A stretch of 64,000 bases of DNA from Kushneria indalinina DSM 14324 (GTDB taxonomy: Bacteria; Pseudomonadota; Gammaproteobacteria; Pseudomonadales; Halomonadaceae): positions 1-64,000 of the forward strand of contig NZ_QRDJ01000011.1 in the NCBI RefSeq assembly GCF_003385845.1, written 5' to 3'. Of the stretch, positions 29,266 through 37,965 are shown in pieces. Within the stretch, counting starts at the first letter, position 1. Every line of letters begins with the position of its first letter. Under the pieces are notes generated by a model that was not told the origin of the DNA, did not search any database, and saw only the letters and a program-made list of their open reading frames with translations. A program made the position numbers and the translations under genes.

Positions 29266-30417
29266 ATGTCCAAGCGCGACTATTATGAGGTCCTCGGCGT
29301 CGAGCGCGGCGCCGACGACAAGGAAATAAAGAAGGCCTATCGCCGGCTGGCACAGAAATATCATCCTGATCGCAATCCGGACGATGAGACTGCCGCCGAA
29401 AAGTTTCGCGAGGTCTCTGACGCCTATGAAGTCCTGGCCGACAGCGAAAAGCGGGCCGCCTACGACCAGTTCGGCCATGCCGGCGTTGATGGTCAGGGCG
29501 GTGGCTTTGGTGGCGGCGGCTTCGGCGGTGCCGGTGGCGCAGGTGGCTTCAGCGATATCTTCGGCGATGTCTTTGGTGACATCTTCGGCGGCGCCGGCGG
29601 GCGTCGTGGTCCGGGTGGTGCCGCTCGCGGCAGTGACCTGCGCTACAACCTGGAGATCGACCTGGAAGAGGCCGTTGCCGGCACGACCGTCGATATTCGC
29701 GTACCGCGTCTTGTAGAGTGCGATCGCTGTCACGGGGACTGCGCCGAGCCCGGTACCAGCAAGCGCACCTGTTCGACCTGTAACGGCATGGGCCAGGTTC
29801 GCATGCAGCAGGGCTTCTTTGCCGTGCAGCAGCCCTGCCCGACCTGTCATGGTCAGGGGCAAAGCGTTGATACGCCGTGCCGCAAGTGCCATGGCGAAGG
29901 CCGCATTCAGGAAACGCGCACCCTGTCGGTCAAGATCCCGGCCGGCGTGGATACCGGCGACCGCATTCGCCTTAACGGTGAAGGTGAAGCCGGCGTCAAC
30001 GGTGGCCCCGCAGGCGATCTGTATGTCCAGGTGGCCATCAAGACCCACGCCATTTTCGAGCGTGACGGGCGCGATCTCTACTGTGAAGTGCCCATCAACT
30101 TCGTGGATGCCACACTCGGTGGTGAGCTGGAAGTGCCAACGCTTGAAGGCCGCGTCAAGCTGCGCATTCCGCCCGAGACCCAGACCGGCAAGCTCTTCCG
30201 GCTGCGCGGCAAGGGCGTCAAGCCGGTACGCGGCGGCGCGCCGGGCGATCTGATGTGCAAGGTAGTGCTGGAAACGCCCATCAATCTCGACGAAGAGCAA
30301 AAGCAGCTGCTGCGCCAGTTCCAGGAAAGCCTGGACGGCACGGACACGCGTCATTCGCCGCGTAAAAGCCGCTGGTTTGACGGCGTGAAAAAGTTTTTCG
30401 ATGACATGCGTCCGTAA
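29266..30417 (+). CDS. dnaJ: Chaperone DnaJ (Hsp40)
   Basis: Type I J-protein that stimulates DnaK ATPase. The 383 residues contain the J-domain with the HPD triad ([10 protein letters not shown], about residue 31), a Gly/Phe-rich region (about 75-125), and four CxxCxGxG-type zinc repeats ([32 protein letters not shown]). A C-terminal substrate-binding domain follows. It starts after CGGAGGATCC. The first repeat has Asp-Cys in place of the usual Gly-x-Gly ending. Confidence 0.98.
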   Translation: MSKRDYYEVLGVERGADDKEIKKAYRRLAQKYHPDRNPDDETAAEKFREVSDAYEVLADSEKRAAYDQFGHAGVDGQGGGFGGGGFGGAGGAGGFSDIFGDVFGDIFGGAGGRRGPGGAARGSDLRYNLEIDLEEAVAGTTVDIRVPRLVECDRCHGDCAEPGTSKRTCSTCNGMGQVRMQQGFFAVQQPCPTCHGQGQSVDTPCRKCHGEGRIQETRTLSVKIPAGVDTGDRIRLNGEGEAGVNGGPAGDLYVQVAIKTHAIFERDGRDLYCEVPINFVDATLGGELEVPTLEGRVKLRIPPETQTGKLFRLRGKGVKPVRGGAPGDLMCKVVLETPINLDEEQKQLLRQFQESLDGTDTRHSPRKSRWFDGVKKFFDDMRP

Positions 30418-30437
30418 GCGCTCGCATCGATATCAGG

Positions 30438-30463
30438 ACCCTGCCAACCGGCAGGGTTTTTTT
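30438..30463 (+). terminator. Terminator of the dnaK operon
   Basis: ACCCTGCC pairs with GGCAGGGT around a four-base loop, followed by a run of T residues. Confidence 0.88.
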
Positions 30464-30541
30464 ATGGCCACACGCAGGGGGAGGCGTAGTGAGGAGACAT
30501 CAGCTACGCTTGCCACAGGTTTTCACGACAGGGAGAGCATC

Positions 30542-30946
30542 ATGGCAGTCATGTATGAAACCACGGTCAACGTTTCCGGCGGGCGCAAGGGACACGCCAG
30601 AAGTGATGACGGCATTCTCGATGTCGATCTTGCCATGCCGGGCAGCGGTACTGATGCAACCAATCCGGAGCAGCTCTTTGCGGCCGGCTATGCCGCCTGT
30701 TTTGCCAGCGCCGCCATGGGTGTGGCGCGCCAGCAGGGGCACAAGCTTGATGATATTCCGGTCGCGGCTCACGTCGCGCTGGACTCTGAAAATCATGACT
30801 ACAATCTGACGGTCAAGCTGACGGCAGAGGTTGCCCTGCCTCAGGACGAGGCGGAAAAGCTGATCGCACAGGCCCACGAGATGTGCCCCTACTCCAAGGC
30901 CACACGCGGCAATATTCAGGTCGATATCGAAGTGAAGGGCCACTGA
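30542..30946 (+). CDS. Organic hydroperoxide resistance protein (Ohr/OsmC family)
   Basis: A 134-residue thiol peroxidase of the Ohr type that reduces organic and lipid hydroperoxides. The two redox cysteines are seen in GYAACFASAAMG (about Cys60) and EMCPYSKATRG (about Cys121). The N-terminal VNVSGGRKGHARSDDG and the PEQLFAAGYAA segment fit Ohr. The start has GGGAGAG upstream; the longer frame extends through the dnaJ terminator and is rejected. The usual OhrR repressor gene is not adjacent. It opens the accessory section between dnaJ and dapB. Confidence 0.93.
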   Translation: MAVMYETTVNVSGGRKGHARSDDGILDVDLAMPGSGTDATNPEQLFAAGYAACFASAAMGVARQQGHKLDDIPVAAHVALDSENHDYNLTVKLTAEVALPQDEAEKLIAQAHEMCPYSKATRGNIQVDIEVKGH

Positions 30947-30970
30947 CATAACCCGGTGAGCCTTGCCAAC

Positions 30971-31009
30971 AACGCACCGCAGCTCTGATAGACTGCGGTG
31001 CGTTTTTTT
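30971..31009 (+). terminator. Terminator of the ohr-like gene
   Basis: AACGCACCGCAG pairs with CTGCGGTGCGTT around a 10-base loop, followed by seven T residues. Confidence 0.88.
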
Positions 31010-31032
31010 ATACAGGTCACGGGGTCATATCG

Positions 31033-31434
31033 ATGGTGTCAACGAAGGCAGTTTGCCGATCAAGAGGATGGCGATTTCTGATGCTGGTGTGTCTGCTCGG
31101 ACTGGCCGGATGCGCCGGCAGCCAGCTGTCCGATACGCCCGGGGCGACCTCGTCAGGCAAGGCCTCCTATTACAGCGATCAGCATCAGGGCGCGCGAACC
31201 GCCAGCGGTGAGCGCTATGACAGAAGTGCCATGACGGCAGCCCACCGGACACTGGCCTTCGGCACCCGGGTGCGGGTGACCAACCTGAACAATCAGCGTC
31301 AGGCCGTTGTGCGCATCAACGATCGGGGCCCCTTTACTGGCGGTCGCGTGATCGATCTCTCCCGCGCCGCGGCCGAGCGGATCGGCATGATCCGCAGCGG
31401 CGTGGTACCGGTCAGGCTGGAAGTGTTGAAATAA
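31033..31434 (+). CDS. Short RlpA-like double-psi beta-barrel lipoprotein
   Basis: A predicted 133-residue lipoprotein with the lipobox GLAG-C (Cys27), followed by one RlpA double-psi beta-barrel domain. The domain has SGKASYYSDQHQGARTASGERYD, the acidic/His active-site region AAHRTLAFGTRVRVTN and INDRGPFTGGRVIDLSRAAA. RlpA proteins act at the septum as lytic transglycosylases for peptide-free glycan. This copy has no C-terminal SPOR domain, so septal targeting by the usual route is unlikely. It ends 24 bases from the convergent importer operon. Confidence 0.85.
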   Translation: MVSTKAVCRSRGWRFLMLVCLLGLAGCAGSQLSDTPGATSSGKASYYSDQHQGARTASGERYDRSAMTAAHRTLAFGTRVRVTNLNNQRQAVVRINDRGPFTGGRVIDLSRAAAERIGMIRSGVVPVRLEVLK

Positions 31435-31458
31435 GCCGGGGCCTTTGGATGTCGCGCA

Positions 31459-32208
31459 TCAAAGGGCGGTTTCGACCACCAGCAGCGGTGTGCCTCTTGA
31501 ACAGGTTTCGATCCGTCCTTCGACCTGATAGACCTCCCGCAGGAGTTCTGCCGTGACCACCGCCCGCGTCGGGCCACACGCCTTCAGGGCACCCCCGGCC
31601 AGCACGATGGCCTGATCGGAAAAGCGCAGGGCGTGCCCCAGATCATGCAGGGCCACGATGATCAGCATCTGGCGCTGTTCGGCCAGCCGGCGAAGCACGC
31701 TCAAAAGGCCGATCTGGCGATGCAGGTCGAGTGCAGAGGTCGGCTCATCGAGCAGCAGGATGTCCGGCGCCTGTACCAGCGCCTGGGCGGCGCTGACCAG
31801 CTGACGCTGGCCACCGCTGAGATCGCCGATATCGCGCTGCGCCAGATGCTGCAGGTTCAACTCATCGAGTGCCGCATCCACCTGGGCGAGATCCTCGGGC
31901 TGCACCTTGAGGCGCCGGCCCTGCATGCGCGCCAGCAGCACGCTTTCATAGACGCTTAACACCGCATCAATGCGGGTTTCCTGCGGCATGTAGGCCACCG
32001 GGCGCTCGGCGTGTGTCCCGGCAATTCGAACGTGTCCTGCTCCGGACAAAAGCCCCAGGATGCGTCGAAACAGCGTTGACTTGCCCGCGGCGTTGGGGCC
32101 CAGCAGCGCCACCACCTGACCGCCCGACAGCGTCGGCGTGGTAATGCTTGAAAGCACTTCGCGCTTGCCGTAATGGGCGGTGACCTGTTCCAGCGTCAGG
32201 CTTACCAT
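31459..32208 (-). CDS. Iron-type ABC importer ATP-binding protein
   Basis: The 249-residue ATPase of a FecE/FhuC/BtuD-type importer. Walker A is LLGPNAAGKSTLFRR, the signature is DLSGGQRQLVSAAQAL, Walker B is ILLLDEPTSALD, and the switch histidine is in VALHDLGHALRF. The start MVSLTLEQVTAHYG overlaps the permease stop codon by seven bases. The operon runs substrate-binding protein, permease, ATPase on the minus strand. Confidence 0.93.
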   Translation of the reverse strand: MVSLTLEQVTAHYGKREVLSSITTPTLSGGQVVALLGPNAAGKSTLFRRILGLLSGAGHVRIAGTHAERPVAYMPQETRIDAVLSVYESVLLARMQGRRLKVQPEDLAQVDAALDELNLQHLAQRDIGDLSGGQRQLVSAAQALVQAPDILLLDEPTSALDLHRQIGLLSVLRRLAEQRQMLIIVALHDLGHALRFSDQAIVLAGGALKACGPTRAVVTAELLREVYQVEGRIETCSRGTPLLVVETAL

Positions 32209-33272
32209 GTCGATTTCTTCTGGTTGAGAACAAGAAAGAGGAAAAATGGGATGCCCACCAGCGAGGTGATAATCCCGATGGGGATCACCGTGCCCGGGAT
32301 CAGCATCTTGGAAATCACCGAGCCTACCGACAGGATCAGGGCGCCGCACAGGGCCGAAGCCGGCAAAAAGAAGCGTTGGTCCTCGCCTACCAGCATCCGC
32401 GCAATATGCGGACCCACCAGTCCGATAAAGCCGATCGTGCCGACAAAGGCCACCGATACTGACGCCAGCAGCGATACCAGCATCAACACCTGAAGCCGCA
32501 ACCGTCGCGGGCGCACGCCCATGCTCTCGGCCTTGGCATCGCCCAGCCGCATGGCGGTCAGCGCCCAGCCATGGCGGGCCAGCAGCGGAATCGCAATCGC
32601 CAGCACCGTGAGCGCCACCCAGAACTTGGGCCAGGTCGCCTTGGTCAGGCTGCCCATGGTCCAGAACACCACGGCCGACAGGGCCTGCTGGCTGGCAAAG
32701 AACTGGATCAGCGCCATGAGGGCATTGAAGATAAACACCATGGCAATGCCCAGCAGGACGATGGTTTCAATCGTCACGCCCCGGCGCATGCTCAGCAGAT
32801 GAATCATCAGTGCCGTCAGCATGGCGACCAGAAAGGCATTGATCGGCACGATGTAATCCACCGCGGCCGGCACGATCGAGACGCCAAAGGCCAGCGCCAG
32901 GGCGGCACCGAACCCGGCGCCGGCTGAAATGCCCAGTGTAAAGGGACTCGCCAGTGGATTGCTCAGGATGGTCTGCATCTGCGCCCCGGCAATCGACAGG
33001 CTGGCGCCGACCACGATCGCCATCAGTGCCACCGGCATGCGGATCTGCCAGACGATGACGCTGACCTGCTCGCTGACCGAGCCCGGGGTCAGCAGGGCGC
33101 TCAGCACCTGGCTCAGGTCATAGCGGGCCGGCCCCAGCGCCAGATCAACGCAAAAGCTCAGAAACAGCGCGACAAGGAGGCCGATCAGGATCAGCTGCCG
33201 GCGCAGAACCATGGCGCGATAGAAGGTGCGCCCCTGTTCGGGGGAGGTCATGGCGGCCGTTGGCTTACTCAT
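32202..33272 (-). CDS. FecCD-family ABC permease
   Basis: A 356-residue inner-membrane permease with about ten hydrophobic helices, of the family that imports ferric siderophores, heme or cobalamin. It has SIAGAQMQTILSNPLASPFTLGISAGAGFGA, the hallmark FecCD loop, and GFIGLVGPHIARMLVGEDQR as the coupling segment before the last helices. The start codon overlaps the end of the binding-protein gene by eight bases. A second permease is not present, so the transporter is presumably a homodimer. Confidence 0.94.
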   Translation of the reverse strand: MSKPTAAMTSPEQGRTFYRAMVLRRQLILIGLLVALFLSFCVDLALGPARYDLSQVLSALLTPGSVSEQVSVIVWQIRMPVALMAIVVGASLSIAGAQMQTILSNPLASPFTLGISAGAGFGAALALAFGVSIVPAAVDYIVPINAFLVAMLTALMIHLLSMRRGVTIETIVLLGIAMVFIFNALMALIQFFASQQALSAVVFWTMGSLTKATWPKFWVALTVLAIAIPLLARHGWALTAMRLGDAKAESMGVRPRRLRLQVLMLVSLLASVSVAFVGTIGFIGLVGPHIARMLVGEDQRFFLPASALCGALILSVGSVISKMLIPGTVIPIGIITSLVGIPFFLFLVLNQKKSTW

Positions 33273-34395
33273 GACCCGCCTCAAGCGATACCCAGTACCC
33301 CGGCTGATAGCTCAGTGGCAAAAAGCGCTCATGAAGCTCGCGCAGGGTGGCGTCAGGGTCCAGATCCTCGAAAAGCTCGGGGTGGAACCATTTGGCCAGC
33401 TGCTGGATGGCGACAAAGTAGTAGGGGCTGTTGTAGAACTGATGCCAGATGGCATGCACCTGGTCCTGCTTGACCGCATCGATGCCGGTCATGGCGGTGC
33501 GATGCGTCAGGGCCTCAAGCTTGCGCCGGGCCTCATTCATGTCGGTGCCCGGTCCGACACCGACCCAGGCACCGCCGGGCACATAGGCTTCCCAGTCACC
33601 GCCGGTCACCACCATCTGCTCCGGATTGGAGGCGATGATCTGTTCGGGGTTGAGGGTGCCAAAGGTGGTGGGGATGATGTCGTCGGCAATGTTCTGCCCA
33701 CCGGCGATGTCGACGTATTCGCCGAAATTGTGCGGGCCAAAGCTCATGCAGCAGTCATCAGAATAGCCGCCGGCGCGATCGATGAACACGCGTGGACGTT
33801 CAGGGTTGGCCTGTTCAATCACGTCGGTGACGCGCGCCATCTGCTCGTCGGAAAACTCGATGAAGCGCTCTGCCTCATCACTCTTGTCCAGAAGCTGGCC
33901 CATCAGTCGGATCGAGGCCGAGGTGTGCTTGATGGGATCTTCACGAAAGTCGACATAAACGATAGGAATGCCCAGTGCCGCGAGCTTGTCTTCATAGCCG
34001 GCATCCTCGGTGGCCGTCCTGGCCTCGATGTTCATGAAAACCACGTCGGGTCTCAGGGCTGCTGCCTGCTCGACATCAAAGGTGCCGTCCTTGAAACCGC
34101 CAAAGGTTGGAATCTCCTTCACCTCGGGAAACTGCTCGGCATAAGCGGCATAGGTCTCGGGGTCGGCCTGGGCCAGATCCTCGCGCCAGCCCACCACACC
34201 CTCGAATGGCGTCTGTGGCTGCAGCACGCTCAGCAGATAGATCTGGCGCCCTTCACCCAGAATCATGCGTTTGACCGGCGTGTCGATCTCGACCTGGCGG
34301 CCTGCGACATCGGTGACGGTCACTTCTCGTGCCTGAGCGAGGCAGGAGAGCAGGGCAAGCGCTACAGCAGCGGTAAACAGCAGATGTCGTTTCAT
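33265..34395 (-). CDS. Iron-siderophore/heme-type periplasmic binding protein
   Basis: A class III periplasmic binding protein of about 376 residues. A signal peptide starts MKRHLLFTAAVALALLSC and is probably cut after AQA. It continues REVTVTDVAGRQVEIDTPVKRMI, the family opening. Further features are LRPDVVFMNIEA and NPEQIIASNPEQMVV, plus a long backbone helix. An ATG four codons upstream (34407) is an alternative start; neither has a strong ribosome site. The exact ligand cannot be read from sequence. A Fur-like palindrome lies about 70 bases upstream. No TonB-dependent receptor is nearby. Confidence 0.88.
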   Translation of the reverse strand: MKRHLLFTAAVALALLSCLAQAREVTVTDVAGRQVEIDTPVKRMILGEGRQIYLLSVLQPQTPFEGVVGWREDLAQADPETYAAYAEQFPEVKEIPTFGGFKDGTFDVEQAAALRPDVVFMNIEARTATEDAGYEDKLAALGIPIVYVDFREDPIKHTSASIRLMGQLLDKSDEAERFIEFSDEQMARVTDVIEQANPERPRVFIDRAGGYSDDCCMSFGPHNFGEYVDIAGGQNIADDIIPTTFGTLNPEQIIASNPEQMVVTGGDWEAYVPGGAWVGVGPGTDMNEARRKLEALTHRTAMTGIDAVKQDQVHAIWHQFYNSPYYFVAIQQLAKWFHPELFEDLDPDATLRELHERFLPLSYQPGYWVSLEAGHE

Positions 34396-34464
34396 GATGG
34401 TTGTCATGGCCAGAGAGGGAGACACTCGTCACCAGTGCGGTACCGGAGAGCGTCATGTCGATTG

Positions 34465-34481
34465 ATGATAAGGTTTATCAT
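34465..34481 (-). promoter_or_regulatory. Candidate Fur box
   Basis: ATGATAAGGTTTATCAT is a 7-3-7 inverted repeat resembling the GATAAT-type Fur consensus. It lies about 70 bases upstream of the iron-type ABC operon in an otherwise AT-rich spot. A fur gene is present in this window. Confidence 0.65.
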
Positions 34482-34621
34482 TTGCATTTTTCGGCATTAT
34501 GCGAGGTTTCAAACACACCGTCGAGCGGTGCCGGATAGAAATCGCACGCCGCGGGCAAAACCGCATCCGGGCACCTGGGCGGCGCACTCGAGTCGGATAC
34601 ACCCCGGGGCGGCGCGGGCAT

Positions 34622-34660
34622 AAAAAAGGGCCCCGTTCGCACACTGCGAACGGGGCCCTT
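34622..34660 (-). terminator. Terminator of the fds operon
   Basis: A 16-base-pair stem (AAGGGCCCCGTTCGCA with its exact complement) and a CAC loop are followed, on the minus strand, by a run of T residues. It lies 35 bases past fdsD. Confidence 0.92.
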
Positions 34661-34694
34661 CGTGATGCCACGACAGGGTGGCAGGGCGTTTGTA

Positions 34695-34958
34695 TTACCC
34701 CGCGTCGGAGGTCTCCTCCCAGTCTCTCACCACGCCCGACAGGGTCTTGAGTCGTGCCACGGCCAGGCGGGCGACCGGGTCCAGCTCGCTGCCGTCATTG
34801 TCGGCATAGTCGATGATCTGGCGTTTCATGTCGCGGGCCCAGAACTTCTTGAGATGGCCGGCAATCTGCTCGGCCGCCGCCTCATCGCTGTCATGATGAC
34901 GGTTATTGAGGCTGATCTGATTGACCATTTTGATCAGCGGCGTTATGGAATCGTTCAT
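34695..34958 (-). CDS. fdsD: Formate dehydrogenase delta subunit
   Basis: An 87-residue small subunit of the soluble NAD-dependent, molybdenum formate dehydrogenase. It has the family pattern of an N-terminal ITPLIKMVNQISLNN helix and AAEQIAGHLKKFWARDMKRQIIDYA. FdsD is needed for a fully active complex, although its exact role is unclear. It is the last gene of fdsGBAD, 40 bases after fdsA, and is followed by a strong terminator. Confidence 0.93.
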   Translation of the reverse strand: MNDSITPLIKMVNQISLNNRHHDSDEAAAEQIAGHLKKFWARDMKRQIIDYADNDGSELDPVARLAVARLKTLSGVVRDWEETSDAG

Positions 34959-34998
34959 GGCAACCTCGTGGTCCGGGTAAGGTCATGACAACCGGCGC

Positions 34999-37965
34999 TC
35001 ATTTGAGCGCCGGTTCCGGGGCATCGGCATCGGCCAGGTAGCGCTGCTGACGTTCGTCGAAGCGCTGGAACTGCTGTTGCCACGACGAGGGCTGCGAGAC
35101 CTTCTCGACCTGCACCGCCGTCACCTTGTACTCGGGACAGTTGGTGGCCCAGTCGGAGTTGTCGGTCGTGATCACGTTGGCACCGCTGCCCGGATGGTGG
35201 AAGGTGGTGTAGACCACGCCCGGCGCCATGCGATCGCTGACCAGACAGCGCAGCACCGTATGACCCACCCGGCTGCGAATGCCGAGCCAGTCACCGTCAC
35301 GCAGGCCGCGATCCTCGGCATCTGCCGGGTGGATCTCCAGCACGTCTTCCGAATGCCAGCTGCTGTTGGCGGTACGTCGTGTCTGCGCGCCAACATTGTA
35401 CTGGCTGAGAATGCGTCCGGTGGTCAAAAGCAGCGGATAGCGTGCGTTGACCTTTTCTTCGGTGGCCACGTACTCGGTGATGGCAAAGTGCCCCTTGCCG
35501 ATCGGGAAGTCCACGCCATGCATGGTGGGTGTGCCGAGCGGGTAATCGTCATTGCAGGGCCACTGAATGCTGCCGAGCTGTTCGAGCTTGTCGTAGCTCA
35601 CCCCGGTAAAGGTCGGCGTCAGACTGGCCACCTCGTCCATGATTTCGGAAGGATGGCTGTAGTTCATGGGATAACCCAGTGCGTTGGCAAGATCCTGCGT
35701 GACCTCCCAGTCCTCCTTGCCGGCCACCGGCGGCATGACCCGGCGCACGCGGTTGATACGCCGTTCGGCGTTGGTGAAGGTACCGTTCTTCTCGAGGAAG
35801 GTGGCGCCCGGCAACAGCACATGGGCGTATTTCGCCGTCTCGTTGAGGAAGATGTCCTGCACGATCAGACAGTCCAGCGCCGACAGCGCCGATTCGACGT
35901 GCTGCGTATTGGGGTCGGACTGCGCGATGTCCTCGCCCTGCACATAGAGCGCCTTGAAGGTGCCGTTGATGGCAGCGTCGAACATGTTGGGAATACGCAG
36001 ACCCGGCTCGTCGTCGAGTTTGGCGTTCCACACGGTTTCAAAACGCTGGCGGATCTCGGGGTCGGAGACATGCTGGTACCCCGGCAGCTCGTGCGGGAAC
36101 GAGCCCATGTCGCAGGAGCCCTGCACGTTGTTCTGTCCGCGCAGCGGGTTGACCCCGACGCCTTCACGACCGATGTTGCCGGTCGCCATCGCCAGGTTGG
36201 CGATCGCCATGACCGTGGTCGAGCCCTGGCTGTGCTCGGTGACGCCCAGCCCGTAATAGATCGCGCCGTTGCCGGCACTGGCATAGGCGCGCGCGGCATC
36301 GCGAACCGCCTGAGCAGGCACGCCGGTCTCGGCTTCCACGGCTTCCGGCGCGTGGCGCGCATCGGAGATGAACGCGCGCCAGCGCTGATAGCCCTCGGTG
36401 TCACAGCGCCGGGCGATGAAGTCGGTGTCCTCGAGCCCTTCTGTGACCACCACATGGCCCAGCGCGTTGACCAGCGCCACGTTGGTACCGGGCTTGAGCG
36501 CCAGGTGCAGGCCCTTGCCGCCGTGAGGCGTGCTGAGCAGGTCGATGCGGCGCGGGTCGGCAACGATCAGCGTGGCGCCCTGGCGCAGCCGGCGCTTCAT
36601 CTGGGAGGCAAACACCGGGTGGGCATCGGTGGGGTTGGCACCGATCACCAGAATGGTGTCCGCCTTCATGACCGAGTCAAACGTCTGGGTGCCGGCGGAC
36701 TCGCCCAGCGTGGTCTTGAGACCGTAGCCGGTGGGCGAATGACAGACGCGGGCGCAGGTGTCGGTATTGTTGTTGCCGAACGCCGCGCGGACCAGTTTCT
36801 GGACTAGGTAGGTCTCTTCGTTGGTGCAGCGCGACGAGGTAATGCCGCCAACGCTGTCACGACCGTACTGCGTCTGAATTTCCCTGAGGCGCCGTGCGGC
36901 AAAGCTGATGGCTTCTTCCCAGGAGACGGCACGCCAGGGCTGGTCGATCGAGTCGCGAATCATCGGCTCGCGAATGCGATCCTTGTGGGTGGCGTAGCCA
37001 AAGGCGAAGCGGCCCTTGACGCAGGAGTGGCCGTGGTTGGCGTCACCGCCCTTGTACGGCACCATGCGCACCAGCTTGTCGCCCTTCATCTGTGCCTCGA
37101 ACGAGCAGCCCACGCCGCAGTAGGCGCAGGTGGTCACCACGCTGTGCTCGGGTACGCCCTCCTCGATGACGCTTTTCTCCATCAGCGTCGATGTCGGGCA
37201 GGCCTGTACGCAGGCGCCGCAGGAGACGCACTCCGAATCCATGAACGGCTCGTTCTGGCTGGCGGCCACTTTCGAATCAAAACCGCGGCCCTCGATGGTC
37301 AGGGCAAAGGTGCCCTGCACCTCGTTGCAGGCGCGCACGCAGCGTGAGCAGACGATGCACTTGCTGGGGTCAAAGCTGAAGTAGGGGTTGGAGTCGTCGA
37401 CCTCGGCGTCGAGATGGTTGGCGCCATCGAAGCCGTAGCGCACCTCGCGAAGCCCCACGACGCCGGCCATGTCCTGCAGCTCGCAATCCCCGTTGGCCGG
37501 ACAGGTCAGACAGTCCAGCGGGTGGTCGGAGATGTAGAGCTCCATGATGTTGCGACGCAGCTTCGCGATTTTGGCGTTCTGCGTGGTGACGGCCATGCCC
37601 TCAACCACCGGCGTGGTGCACGAGGCCGGCATGCCGCGACGGCCTTCGATTTCCACCGCGCAGAGTCGGCAGGACCCGAACGCCTCGAGATTGTCCGAGG
37701 CGCACAGTCGGGGAATCGTGATGCCGGCCAGTGCTGCGGCACGCATCACCGAGGTGCCCTCCGGCACGCGAATCGCGGTGCCGTCGATGGTCAGCTCGAC
37801 CGGTGTTTCGGACACGCGCGCCGGCGTACCCATGTCGCGGTCAAAAAAGGCCGGGTTGAAGGTGTTCTGGTACTCACCGACGCCGCCCAGTCCTGCATTG
37901 AACTGTTGGGCATTCGGTTGTTGGGGATTGGCTTTTTCGGTTTTGGGATCAAAATGGTTCAGCAT
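34999..37965 (-). CDS. fdsA: NAD-dependent formate dehydrogenase alpha subunit (Mo, Fe-S)
   Basis: Catalytic subunit oxidising formate to CO2. In 988 residues it has an unusual Gln/Asn-rich start (1-50) and a 2Fe-2S domain (GSCRLCAVEIEGRRGMPASC). A His/Cys cluster segment contains CPANGDCELQ. Two 4Fe-4S motifs are seen (CIVCSRCVRAC and CVSCGACVQACP), then a CAYCGVGC cluster site. The bis-MGD domain has DTCARVCHSPTGYGL at the active site: the molybdenum ligand is cysteine, not selenocysteine. The start overlaps the fdsB stop codon by seven bases. Confidence 0.97.
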   Translation of the reverse strand: MLNHFDPKTEKANPQQPNAQQFNAGLGGVGEYQNTFNPAFFDRDMGTPARVSETPVELTIDGTAIRVPEGTSVMRAAALAGITIPRLCASDNLEAFGSCRLCAVEIEGRRGMPASCTTPVVEGMAVTTQNAKIAKLRRNIMELYISDHPLDCLTCPANGDCELQDMAGVVGLREVRYGFDGANHLDAEVDDSNPYFSFDPSKCIVCSRCVRACNEVQGTFALTIEGRGFDSKVAASQNEPFMDSECVSCGACVQACPTSTLMEKSVIEEGVPEHSVVTTCAYCGVGCSFEAQMKGDKLVRMVPYKGGDANHGHSCVKGRFAFGYATHKDRIREPMIRDSIDQPWRAVSWEEAISFAARRLREIQTQYGRDSVGGITSSRCTNEETYLVQKLVRAAFGNNNTDTCARVCHSPTGYGLKTTLGESAGTQTFDSVMKADTILVIGANPTDAHPVFASQMKRRLRQGATLIVADPRRIDLLSTPHGGKGLHLALKPGTNVALVNALGHVVVTEGLEDTDFIARRCDTEGYQRWRAFISDARHAPEAVEAETGVPAQAVRDAARAYASAGNGAIYYGLGVTEHSQGSTTVMAIANLAMATGNIGREGVGVNPLRGQNNVQGSCDMGSFPHELPGYQHVSDPEIRQRFETVWNAKLDDEPGLRIPNMFDAAINGTFKALYVQGEDIAQSDPNTQHVESALSALDCLIVQDIFLNETAKYAHVLLPGATFLEKNGTFTNAERRINRVRRVMPPVAGKEDWEVTQDLANALGYPMNYSHPSEIMDEVASLTPTFTGVSYDKLEQLGSIQWPCNDDYPLGTPTMHGVDFPIGKGHFAITEYVATEEKVNARYPLLLTTGRILSQYNVGAQTRRTANSSWHSEDVLEIHPADAEDRGLRDGDWLGIRSRVGHTVLRCLVSDRMAPGVVYTTFHHPGSGANVITTDNSDWATNCPEYKVTAVQVEKVSQPSSWQQQFQRFDERQQRYLADADAPEPALK

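Noticed and set aside
34465..34481. Fur-like palindrome as a hairpin terminator
   Set aside because: The stem is AT-rich and lacks a T-run; the location upstream of an importer fits an operator better.
36720..36770. Selenocysteine in the formate dehydrogenase
   Set aside because: The active-site triplet encodes cysteine and there is no in-frame TGA, despite selD upstream in the window.
35077..36807. 576-codon open frame antisense to fdsA
   Set aside because: Arg/His/Gly/Val-rich shadow of a clear molybdoenzyme gene on the other strand.
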